Assembly: GCA_031376455.1 (NCBI GenBank)
Contig: JANMDU010000003.1
Span: 27,947 to 91,946 of the forward strand
Length of the DNA stretch: 64,000 nucleotides
Direction of reading: 5' to 3'
DNA from: JANMDU01 sp031376455
GTDB taxonomy: Bacteria > Pseudomonadota > Gammaproteobacteria > Burkholderiales > Burkholderiaceae_C
Shown one piece after another: positions 17,729 through 25,226 of this stretch. Below the pieces are notes generated by a model that searched no databases, was not told where the DNA came from, and worked only from the letters and a program-made list of their open reading frames with translations. The first letter of the stretch is position 1; each line of letters opens with the position of its first letter. The translations under genes and the position numbers were made by a program.

Positions 17729-18507
17729 TCAATACAGCCACCGCCCAAACTCTTTCCACGCAATTGAGTACGGTCACGCAAACCGTCTCGGCTGGCATCA
17801 CGCAAGCTGTCGGCCAAGTTTCGCAGCAAGCTGCCAATCCTTATGGCCTAGGCGCAGTGTGGAGTCAAGGCGATTGGGTTGCTAAGCTCTGCTTGGCTCT
17901 GCTCGTCATCATGAGCATCGCCAGTTGGGCGGTGATGGTGCGTAAATTTTTGGAGCTGCGAAAAACCGAGCTGCACACCCAAGAAGCGCATGCCGCTTTC
18001 GACAACATCACCGCCGTGGGTGCTAACTTAGACAAACTTAAAGCAGACAATCCGCTCAAATTTGTTCATGAAAGCAGCGCAGATGCGGTGCGCCAGTACG
18101 CTGCCTTGAAGCCTCGCGTCGATTTCGATACTTGGCTCATCCGCGCGATCGAGAGCGCACTGAGCAGCGTGCAGACGCGCATGCAAGATGGCTTAGCTTT
18201 ACTCGCTACGATTGGTTCAACTGCGCCTTTCGTCGGCCTCTTCGGCACGGTGTGGGCGATTTATTCTGCACTCATCAAAATCGGCGCCAGCGGCCAAGCC
18301 TCGATTGATCGCGTGGCCGGCCCGGTGGGTGAGGCGCTCATCATGACGGCCATTGGCCTCGCGGTCGCCGTGCCCGCCGTGTTTGGCTACAACTGGTTGC
18401 TCAGGAAAAACAAACTCGCCATGGAGAGCATGCGCAGCTTTGGCGCCAAGCTTCACATCATCTTGCTCGCCACAGAAAAGCAAGACGACAAAGAGCGAGA
18501 GGTTTGA
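17725..18507 (+). CDS. exbB: MotA/TolQ/ExbB-family proton-channel protein
   Basis: 260 aa. After a variable first ~45 residues come a first membrane helix (WVAKLCLALLVIMSIASWAVMV) and two more (LLATIGSTAPFVGLFGTVWA and the GEALIMTAIGLAVAVPAVFG region). The signatures TAPFVGLFGTVWAI and GPVGEALIMTAIGLAVAVPA are the family core. ExbB forms the inner-membrane pentamer that, with ExbD, uses proton-motive force to energise TonB. It overlaps the upstream gene by four bases and is three bases from the first exbD. Confidence 0.93.
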   Translation: MINTATAQTLSTQLSTVTQTVSAGITQAVGQVSQQAANPYGLGAVWSQGDWVAKLCLALLVIMSIASWAVMVRKFLELRKTELHTQEAHAAFDNITAVGANLDKLKADNPLKFVHESSADAVRQYAALKPRVDFDTWLIRAIESALSSVQTRMQDGLALLATIGSTAPFVGLFGTVWAIYSALIKIGASGQASIDRVAGPVGEALIMTAIGLAVAVPAVFGYNWLLRKNKLAMESMRSFGAKLHIILLATEKQDDKEREV

Positions 18508-18510
18508 ACC

Positions 18511-19005
18511 ATGGCGCTCACTTTACAAACCCCCGATAACGACGACGAAAGCTGGCTCGCCGAAATCAACACCACGCCACTCGTGGATGTGATGCTGGTC
18601 TTGCTCATCATCTTCTTGCTCACCGTGCCCGTGGTCAGCGCCAGTGTGAATTTGAAGCTACCCGTGCAAAGCGCGCAAAGCCAAGACACCAGCGGTGATT
18701 ACGTCATCATCAGCATTGATGCGAACGGGAATCTCGCACTCAACAACACACCCGCAGCTACTTTGCAAGATCTGTCCACCGCACTCGGGGTGGTCGGCAA
18801 CAATACAGATCGCGTGCAGCTACACATCCGCGCCGATGGCGCAGCGCCTTATTTATCCGTCGCGCCCATCATTGATATGGCGCAAGGCCTGGGTTGGGCA
18901 AAGATCAGTTTGCTCACTGAGCAAAGCAGCCAAGATCGTGCCGCACAACTTCAAACGCAATTACAAGTGCAAACGCAAAAGCAAGTGCAAAGGGCCAAGC
19001 CATGA
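18511..19005 (+). CDS. exbD: ExbD/TolR-family protein, first copy
   Basis: 164 aa. It has the cytoplasmic motif EINTTPLVDVMLVLLIIFLL, with the membrane aspartate used in proton translocation, and a single membrane helix at ~25-45. The periplasmic domain contains VIISIDANGNLALNN and ends with a glutamine/lysine-rich tail. It partners ExbB. Its stop overlaps the start of the second ExbD gene by four bases. Confidence 0.92.
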   Translation: MALTLQTPDNDDESWLAEINTTPLVDVMLVLLIIFLLTVPVVSASVNLKLPVQSAQSQDTSGDYVIISIDANGNLALNNTPAATLQDLSTALGVVGNNTDRVQLHIRADGAAPYLSVAPIIDMAQGLGWAKISLLTEQSSQDRAAQLQTQLQVQTQKQVQRAKP

Positions 19006-19418
19006 AGCTCTACCCTAAAGGCCTGTACAACCCCTCTGCGCAAAACGCACAGGCCCAGCCCATGGTGGAGATGAACACCACGCCGCTGATTGATGTGTTG
19101 CTCGTGCTGATTGTGATGCTCATCATCACTATCCCTGCGCAATTGCATTCTGTGCCACTGGATATGCCCTCTAAAGCCAAGCAAGCGCAACCCCTATTGA
19201 TTCGCGTGCAAATCGATGCCAACGGTTTTGTGCGCTGGGATGGCGAGCTCATCAGCGAAGTGGCCACGCTGGATGCGCGTTTGAAAGAGGCCGCAGCACA
19301 GATTCAGCAACCAGAGATTCACATCACGCCAGAGCCTGATACGCCCTACGCTTTAGTGGTTTCGATGACCGCGCTCGCGCAGAAAATGGGGCTGCGCCAA
19401 GTGGGCGTGGTCAATTAA
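19002..19418 (+). CDS. exbD: ExbD/TolR-family protein, second copy
   Basis: 138 aa with MVEMNTTPLIDVLLVLIVML, the same aspartate-bearing helix motif as the first copy but a distinct sequence. The periplasmic part reads IRVQIDANGFVRWDGELI and ends MGLRQVGVVN. Tandem ExbD genes behind one ExbB occur in several proteobacteria; whether the two form a heteromer is unknown. The next gene, glmU, is convergent, with palindrome D in between. Confidence 0.92.
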   Translation: MKLYPKGLYNPSAQNAQAQPMVEMNTTPLIDVLLVLIVMLIITIPAQLHSVPLDMPSKAKQAQPLLIRVQIDANGFVRWDGELISEVATLDARLKEAAAQIQQPEIHITPEPDTPYALVVSMTALAQKMGLRQVGVVN

Positions 19419-19457
19419 GCTGTCTGCGTTGCGAGTTCCGATCTACACACGTCAAAA

Positions 19458-19567
19458 GGCCTCGATTGTGATTGGGTTATCTCCTGCAGCGAAATAAAGG
19501 GGGAGGCACGCGCGTAGCGCCAGCCGGAGGACATTCGCGGAGGGGGATAACCCAATCACAATCGAGG
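19458..19567. repeat. Palindrome D, 110-bp element between convergent genes
   Basis: Arms of about 24 bp starting GCCTCGATTGTGATTGGG pair almost perfectly. The core contains GGGGGAG and CGGAGGACATTCGCGG. That core is shared with palindrome C at 56812-56946, although the arms differ. It lies in the 177-bp gap between exbD and glmU, where it could also stop transcription from both sides. Confidence 0.8.
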
Positions 19568-19595
19568 CTGTTCTGTCCAAACAGAAATCGGAAGA

Positions 19596-20990
19596 TCACT
19601 TCTTCTTGAGCGGCCGCTGCCAATTCTCAATTGAAGTTTGTTTGCCACGCGCCACGCTTAAAGCGCCCGGCGGTGTGTCTTTCGTGATCGTCGAGCCCCC
19701 ACCAATCGTGCCACCCGCGCCTATCTTGACGGGCGCGACCAAGACGCAATTGCTACCCACATGGACATCGGCCTCAATCACCGTGCGATGTTTGTTGACG
19801 CCATCGTAGTTTGCCGTGATTGAGCCTGCGCCGTAGTTCACGCGTTCTCCGACGGTGGCATCTCCTAGATAGGCCAGGTGATTCGCTTTTGAGCCCTTGG
19901 CCATGGTGGAATTTTTGACTTCAACGAAGTTACCAATGTGAACGTCTTCAGCCAGCACTGCACCGGGGCGCAGCCTTGCAAACGGGCCAATCATCGCGCC
20001 CGCGCCGATTTGCACAGGTTCTGCGCCGCCATCGATATGTGTAAACGGCGCAATCGCCGCTCCCGCTCCAATCGTGCAATTCGCGATCACGCAATGCGCC
20101 CCGATGCGTACATCACAGCCAAGCTTGACCGTGCCTTCAAACACACAGCCCACATCGATGCTCACATCTTGGCCACACGTTAATTCGCCGCGCAAATCAA
20201 AGCGCGCCGCATCTGCAATGCGCACACCGCTCTCCATGAAGCGATAGGCGGCACGTTTTTGATACGCTCTTTCCAGCTCTTGCAGTTGCACTGGGCTGTT
20301 GACGCCAGCGACTTGCAGGCCGTCGGTGGTTTTGAGGGCGACGCAGCCTGTGCCATCAGTGGCGGCCATCTTCACAATGTCTGTGAGGTAATACTCGCCT
20401 TGCGTGTTGCTATTTGTCAGTTGGCTGAGCCATTTTTTGAGTTGCGCGGTAGGCGCTGCCATCACGCCGCTGTACCATTCTTGGATCTCGCGTTGCGCGG
20501 GCGTGGCGTCTTTGTGCTCGATGATCGCTTTCACAGCCTCGCCATCGCGCACAATGCGCCCGTAGCCGCTCGGATCGCCATGCTCAACGGTGAGCAGTGC
20601 CAAATGAGAACCTGCGCATGCAGCAACTAAATTTTTCAGCGCGTCAGCTTCTATCAGCGGCACATCGCCGTTCAAGATCAGCGTGATGCCCTCATCGCCC
20701 AATTCAGGCTCAGCTTGCTGCACAGCGTGACCTGTGCCCAGTTGCGGCTCTTGTGTCACAGTTTTTAAGGAAATTCCGCTGTTTGCCGGCATGAAATCTG
20801 CGCTGAATGCTATCACTTGCATAGCGCCATGGCCAGTGATGAGTATCACGCGGCGCGGCTGCAATTGCGCTGCCGTGGACAGGACATGCCCTAGCAAGGC
20901 GCGGCCTGCTAATTTGTGCAACACTTTAGGAAGTTTGCTTTTCATGCGGGTGCCTTTGCCCGCAGCCATGATCACGATGTCTAAATTCAT
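19596..20990 (-). CDS. glmU: Bifunctional GlmU: glucosamine-1-phosphate acetyltransferase / UDP-GlcNAc pyrophosphorylase
   Basis: 464 aa from MNLDIVIMAAGKGTRMKSKL. The N-terminal uridylyltransferase carries the LAAGxGTRM-type loop at 8-17 (here MAAGKGTRM) and LILNGDVPLI. The C-terminal half is a left-handed beta helix of hexapeptide repeats (for example IGPFARLRPGAVLAEDVHIG) with the acetyl-CoA region NYDGVNKHRT. It makes UDP-GlcNAc for peptidoglycan and lipid A. Its 5' end overlaps the divergent DUF6279 gene. glmS, the preceding pathway enzyme, is at 59 kb. Confidence 0.96.
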   Translation of the reverse strand: MNLDIVIMAAGKGTRMKSKLPKVLHKLAGRALLGHVLSTAAQLQPRRVILITGHGAMQVIAFSADFMPANSGISLKTVTQEPQLGTGHAVQQAEPELGDEGITLILNGDVPLIEADALKNLVAACAGSHLALLTVEHGDPSGYGRIVRDGEAVKAIIEHKDATPAQREIQEWYSGVMAAPTAQLKKWLSQLTNSNTQGEYYLTDIVKMAATDGTGCVALKTTDGLQVAGVNSPVQLQELERAYQKRAAYRFMESGVRIADAARFDLRGELTCGQDVSIDVGCVFEGTVKLGCDVRIGAHCVIANCTIGAGAAIAPFTHIDGGAEPVQIGAGAMIGPFARLRPGAVLAEDVHIGNFVEVKNSTMAKGSKANHLAYLGDATVGERVNYGAGSITANYDGVNKHRTVIEADVHVGSNCVLVAPVKIGAGGTIGGGSTITKDTPPGALSVARGKQTSIENWQRPLKKK

Positions 20991-21849
20991 ATCTTTTTTT
21001 CGCCTCACTGGCCTGATTATCGCGGTAAGCCTGCTCGGGGCTTGCAGCGCCGTCAAGCTGGCTTACAACCAAGCGCCCGATTTGAGCTATTGGTATCTTG
21101 ACGGCTATTTTGATTTCAATGAACAGCAAACGCCCAAGGTGCGCGATGAGTTGACGCGCTTGTTCGCATGGCATCGCGCCACAGAATTGCCTAAGACAGC
21201 CGATTTATTGGCGCAAGCTGGGCAGCTCATGGCGGGCGAGGTGAGTGCAAGCCAAGCATGCCGAATTTATGAGCAAGGCAGAAGCTTGGTTGACAACGTG
21301 AGCAACCAAGCTCTTCCCGCCATGGCCGGTATTGCGCCGACGATCACACCGCCACAAATTGAGTATTTGAAAAGAAAATATGCCAAATCTGCCGATGAAT
21401 TCAAGCGTGAGTTCATTCAAGGCACGGCGGAAGAGCGCGATGCGAAGCGCCTCAAGCAGACACTCAGTCGCAGTGAAACCTTCTACGGCAAGCTCGAAGA
21501 TGCCCAAATCAGTGCCATCAAACAAGCGCTTTCCACTTCGATCTTTGATCCCGTTTTTGCCCTCAAGGAGCGCCAGCGTCGCCAGCTAGAACTGATCGAA
21601 CTCTTAAGCAGCCTGTCATCGGCAAAAGCATCTCCGGCTGTCAGTCAGCAGGCGCTGCGCGCTTATATGCAGCGCGCTTGGGAGTCGCCCGATCCCGCCT
21701 ACCGAGCCTATATCCAGCGCCTCACACTTCAGGCCTGCACCAGTTTCGCCAGCATTCATGCCAGCACCACGCCTGCTCAGCGCGCCTATGCTGCCCGAGT
21801 TGCCAAGGGCTATGAGACGGATTTGCGCACATTAGCTGCGCAAAAATAA
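20977..21849 (+). CDS. DUF6279 family lipoprotein
   Basis: 290 aa from MSKFISFFRLTG, with a lipoprotein signal ending LLGAC (an ATG three codons earlier, 20968, is also possible). The mature protein has KLAYNQAPDLSYWYLDGYFD, RDELTRLFAWHRATELPKTA and many helices, the pattern of DUF6279, whose role is unknown. The start must lie at or before 20977 for the signal to keep its lysine, so the coding start overlaps the divergent glmU start by at least 14 bp. Its promoter must therefore sit inside glmU. Confidence 0.82.
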   Translation: MSKFISFFRLTGLIIAVSLLGACSAVKLAYNQAPDLSYWYLDGYFDFNEQQTPKVRDELTRLFAWHRATELPKTADLLAQAGQLMAGEVSASQACRIYEQGRSLVDNVSNQALPAMAGIAPTITPPQIEYLKRKYAKSADEFKREFIQGTAEERDAKRLKQTLSRSETFYGKLEDAQISAIKQALSTSIFDPVFALKERQRRQLELIELLSSLSSAKASPAVSQQALRAYMQRAWESPDPAYRAYIQRLTLQACTSFASIHASTTPAQRAYAARVAKGYETDLRTLAAQK

Positions 21850-21872
21850 AGCGCAAAGTAATGCGATGTGCT

Positions 21873-22577
21873 TTACTTCAGCACGCCAAACACCTTCTTC
21901 AAAATAGCGCTGCCCGTGCCCACCGGATCTTTGCGAATCTTTTTCTCTTCCTCGCCAATCATCGTGTATAGGCCATCCAGCGATTTACCCGTCACGTATT
22001 GCTGAATATTCGCATCTTCTTTTTTCACCAAGCCCATGCTCTGAGCCTTGCCGGCTACGGCGTTGTACTTTTCAGCCAGCTGTACTTTCTCCGTCGCCTT
22101 CGTCACGATAGGCAGAAATTTTCCAACCAGCGGCGAGCGCGTTTTTTCGGCAAAGAATTTGGTCACCGAGGTATCGCCACCACCCAAGATATTCTTCGCA
22201 TCCGTCACGTTCATGCCCTTGACGGCGGAGACCAGCAAATCTTTGGCAAACGGCACGGCTTGCTCCGCACCCCGGTTCATGGCAGTGACCAGCTCATCGA
22301 CTCTTTTGCCTTGCCCGAGCGTTTTCATGAGTTTTCCCGCATCATTGAGGAACCCCGGCAACGCAATACGCACTAGCGGATTGCCGAGAAAGCCATCGGT
22401 CTTGCCCAAAATGCCAATCGCAGACAAAGCGCCGCGCTCCAAAGCCGTTTTCAGGCCAGCGCTAGCATCTGCATTGGACAGGTCTCCGATAGACAAGGCG
22501 TGTGCTTGTTGGTAAGCGGCTGCGATGCATAGGCCGAGCGCGGAAGCGCCGGCTTGGTTAAACTGACGACGTTTCAT
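21873..22577 (-). CDS. DUF4197 family exported protein
   Basis: 234 aa from MKRRQFNQAGASALGLCIAA, a signal ending around HALS, with AAGGGG before the ATG. The body reads GLKTALERGALSAIGILGKT, a helical pattern with VRIALPGFLNDAGKLMKTLG and the closing GEEEKKIRKDPVGTGSAILK that mark DUF4197. These are secreted helical proteins of unknown role, often encoded singly. It is divergent from the TlpA gene, with 33 bp between the starts. Confidence 0.85.
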   Translation of the reverse strand: MKRRQFNQAGASALGLCIAAAYQQAHALSIGDLSNADASAGLKTALERGALSAIGILGKTDGFLGNPLVRIALPGFLNDAGKLMKTLGQGKRVDELVTAMNRGAEQAVPFAKDLLVSAVKGMNVTDAKNILGGGDTSVTKFFAEKTRSPLVGKFLPIVTKATEKVQLAEKYNAVAGKAQSMGLVKKEDANIQQYVTGKSLDGLYTMIGEEEKKIRKDPVGTGSAILKKVFGVLK

Positions 22578-22610
22578 GAATATTGCCCCTTTAGATAGAC
22601 CGATCAATAA

Positions 22611-23177
22611 ATGCTGCATATTGCCCCACGATCACTGCTATTGTCACGCCGTTTGGCAACTGCTTGGGTGTTCAACGCTGGACTAGTCTGCGCGTTGACC
22701 GCAGGCGTAGCCGCTTTGTCGCTTACCGGCTGCAACAACGTGGCAGATTTCACGGGCTCTGCACCTGCATCCACGATGATTTTGCTCGACGGTAAGCCGC
22801 ACACCACGGAGGCGATGAAGGGCAAAGTCACTTTGGTCAATTTTTGGGCGACGAGTTGCACAACTTGTGTGGCTGAGATGCCGCAGATCATCTCGACCTA
22901 CCAAAAATTTTCACCGCAAGGCTTTGACACCATCGCCGTGGCGATGAGTTATGACCCACCGGCTCTTGTGGTCAACTTTGCAGAAGCTCACAAATTGCCG
23001 TTCAAAGTGGCGATAGACAACACGGGCGCAGTGGCACGCGCATGGGGCGATGTGAAGCTCACGCCCACCACATATCTCGTCAATAAAAAAGGCGAGATCG
23101 TTAAGCGCTATGTCGGCACACCAGATTTTGTGGCGCTGCATGGGTTGATTGAGCAGTTGCTGACTGAGAAGGTTTGA
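22611..23177 (+). CDS. TlpA/ResA-like thiol-disulfide lipoprotein
   Basis: 188 aa. A basic N terminus and hydrophobic stretch lead to lipobox LTGC (Cys41). The thioredoxin fold follows: KVTLVNFWATSCTTCVAEMP with redox pair CTTC (83-86) and the cis-proline segment KLTPTTYLV. Proteins of this type reduce apocytochrome c or other periplasmic thiols; CTTC is less common than CxPC. Several c-type cytochromes lie nearby, but co-regulation is not shown. Its stop is followed at once by an R1 repeat and the composite repeat locus. Confidence 0.88.
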   Translation: MLHIAPRSLLLSRRLATAWVFNAGLVCALTAGVAALSLTGCNNVADFTGSAPASTMILLDGKPHTTEAMKGKVTLVNFWATSCTTCVAEMPQIISTYQKFSPQGFDTIAVAMSYDPPALVVNFAEAHKLPFKVAIDNTGAVARAWGDVKLTPTTYLVNKKGEIVKRYVGTPDFVALHGLIEQLLTEKV

Positions 23178-23749
23178 TTTTTAAGCGTTTTTGGGTTTTT
23201 ACGGCGTATTTACTGCGCAGAGCGCTATTGAATTTGTAGTGTTCGGAGGGTTTCTTTTTGGATGGAGCGGCTGCGAGGGTTGGGGTCGCTGCGTCTGCCT
23301 CATGTACCCTGCTCGGGAGTTGCGGCACCTGCCGTTAGATGACAAATAAAACGCTTCGCGTTTTTGAGCCTGCGCTGCGAGAAATCGGCAGCCGCAGCAA
23401 CCCCAATCCTCGCGGCCTACTCGCTACACAAAAGATTTTCGCTCGCCAATGATGCCGTCTGCAAATACGGTCTGCACGCCGCGATCAAAACGCCGCCGCG
23501 CCAACCAACGGCCTGTGGAAGCCGTATTCGGGCGGGCGATTTTCGCAGCGCAGCGTCGAAAACGCTTTAGCGTTTTCTTATGTCAGTTCAGGCGACGGGT
23601 GTCGCCTAGCTCGCGAGCAGGGACCATGAGCCCGCCCGAATACGGCTCCCACAGGCCTCAAGCCGCGCCAACAACATAAAAAACAGTTTTAAGCAAAACA
23701 AGCACCTAGCCGTCACAGAACCTGCGCAAGGCGCTATCAAATCAATAGT
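23178..23749 (+). repeat. Composite repeat, locus 1: R1, palindrome B, spacer, palindrome A, R1
   Basis: R1 copies at 23178-23240 and 23685-23749 lie in the same orientation around two long palindromes. B (23267-23416) has ~31-bp arms starting GGCTGCGAGGGTTGGGG. A (23510-23657) has 28-bp arms starting GGCCTGTGGAAGCCGTATTC. B and A differ in their arms but share a core with GATTTTCGCAGC, a hairpin on AAACGC/GCGTTTT, a second hairpin (GGCGAC/GTCGCC in A) and GAGCAGGG. The 93-bp spacer is related to the one at locus 2. No plausible coding sequence is present. The remaining ~80 bp up to the cytochrome c' gene holds nothing clear. Confidence 0.85.
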
Positions 23750-23829
23750 AAGCAACTCAAAAAAATGCCCACAGATCAAAGACCTGCGGGCAGAAACAGC
23801 CGTTGAAGGGCTGTCGAGGAGGAAAAAAA

Positions 23830-24276
23830 TTACTGGTCGCGGTAGACGTCGTGGCAGGTCTTGCAATTGGCTGCATACGTGCCGAATGCCGTTTTGATTT
23901 GATCGGGGTTGCCTGATTTAGCCGCTGTAGCCAGCGCAGTAGCATCAACTGCGAGTTTTTCGTTACCCGATTTGAAGCGCGCGCCATCGCTCCAAATAAT
24001 GGCTTTGGCCTTGCCACCTTCCGTGCCCGCACCAAAGCCTTGCCATGGCAGGCGAGCTATCGTAGCAATGATGTCTGCGTTTTCTTGCGCGACGCGTGCG
24101 TCAAAAGGCACACGGCCATTGACCATCGCGCCAAGGCGGACTGTGTGAGCACCCATCACGGAGAGGGCGCTTTGGCGGTATTTGATCGCGTCTTCGGGTT
24201 TGGCGAATTGCGCTTGGGCAGAGACGCTGGCGAGCAAAGTGCTGGTGGCGAGAATTAAAGCGATGCGAAAACTCAT
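23830..24276 (-). CDS. Cytochrome c' (class II c-type cytochrome)
   Basis: 148 aa from MSFRIALILATSTLLASVSA, a signal ending SAQA, with AGGAG before the ATG. The haem-binding CKTCH sits near the C terminus (138-142), as in cytochromes c', and the helical body includes FAKPEDAIKYRQSALSVMGA. Such proteins bind NO or CO or act as small electron carriers. It is divergent from a cytochrome b561 gene 235 bp away, a frequent pairing in betaproteobacteria. Confidence 0.92.
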   Translation of the reverse strand: MSFRIALILATSTLLASVSAQAQFAKPEDAIKYRQSALSVMGAHTVRLGAMVNGRVPFDARVAQENADIIATIARLPWQGFGAGTEGGKAKAIIWSDGARFKSGNEKLAVDATALATAAKSGNPDQIKTAFGTYAANCKTCHDVYRDQ

Positions 24277-24510
24277 GGTGGCTCCTGTTGAAGTGGCTAT
24301 ATATGATCCTAGAGACAGAACTATCGTGTAAAGTTCCAAGTAGTAGCCCTAGGGAAATCCCCAGAGGCATGGCTCAATCTGAGCTGCATTGCAGAGGAAT
24401 CTTAGTCTGCCAGTCAAAAGTAAATTTATGCGAAGACCCTGCGTCCGAGCCTCTAAAACGGCACAATGATTCTGTTCAATATACAAAACTTTATAGCGAG
24501 AATTTTGAAG

Positions 24511-25185
24511 ATGAGCTCGACATACACCGTCCGCATTTGGGATCTGCCCACCCGTGTATTTCATTGGGCCCTGTTGGTGTGCATCGTTGGCCTCCTCATT
24601 ACGGGCAATGTGGGCGGCATGTGGATGGAATGGCATTTCAGGTTCGGCTACTGCGTGATGACGCTGCTGCTGTTTCGTCTCGTCTGGGGCTTGGTCGGCG
24701 GCAAATGGTCGCGCTTTGCATCGTTTATGTATTCGCCAAAAATTCTCTTTGACTATCTCTCAGGCAAAGGCAAGCCCGAGCATTCAGCTGGCCACAGCCC
24801 ACTGGGCGCGCTTTCTGTTTTTGGGCTGCTGGCGTTTTTAGCACTGCAAGTCGGAACGGGGCTGATCAGTGATGACGAAATCACCAACGCCGGGCCACTC
24901 ACGCGATTTGTTAAAAATGCGACTGTGAGCTTGGCGACTTGGTGGCACAAAGAAGTGGGCAATAAAGTAATTGTGGCGATGATCGTGCTGCACATTGCGG
25001 CCATCATGATTTATCTGTTGAAGAAAAAGCAAAATCTGATTATTCCGATGATTCAGGGCGACAAACAAATGGCGCAAGCGGTGGAATCATCCAAAGACAC
25101 GGCGGGTAGTCGGGTCGGCGCTTTGGTGGTGCTCGCAGTGTGCGCGGCTGTTGTCTTTTGGGTGCAAAGCTTGGGTAAATTCTGA
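24511..25185 (+). CDS. Cytochrome b561-domain membrane protein
   Basis: 224 aa from MSSTYTVRIWDLPTRVFHWA (an ATG at 24466 is an alternative). Four to five membrane helices carry candidate haem ligands in FHWALLV, EWHFRFGY, WWHKEVG and VLHIAAI. Small prokaryotic b561 proteins pass electrons between quinol and periplasmic acceptors; the neighbouring cytochrome c' is a likely partner. A final membrane helix (VGALVVLAVCAAVVFWV) closes the protein. The upstream gap holds an AT-rich stretch suited to a promoter. Confidence 0.88.
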   Translation: MSSTYTVRIWDLPTRVFHWALLVCIVGLLITGNVGGMWMEWHFRFGYCVMTLLLFRLVWGLVGGKWSRFASFMYSPKILFDYLSGKGKPEHSAGHSPLGALSVFGLLAFLALQVGTGLISDDEITNAGPLTRFVKNATVSLATWWHKEVGNKVIVAMIVLHIAAIMIYLLKKKQNLIIPMIQGDKQMAQAVESSKDTAGSRVGALVVLAVCAAVVFWVQSLGKF

Positions 25186-25226
25186 AAGCGTCTTAACATG
25201 GGGGCTCTTGCTTTAAGGTTTCCATC

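Noticed and set aside
20734..20967. Upstream extension of the DUF6279 gene
   Set aside because: The extra codons lie antisense to glmU and would bury the lipoprotein signal inside the protein.
23178..23749. CRISPR array or integron cassette array from the direct R1 repeats
   Set aside because: Only two R1 copies bracket each locus, they are imperfect, the intervening DNA is palindromic and similar between loci, no cas or integrase gene is near, and R1 lacks the consensus ends of attC sites.
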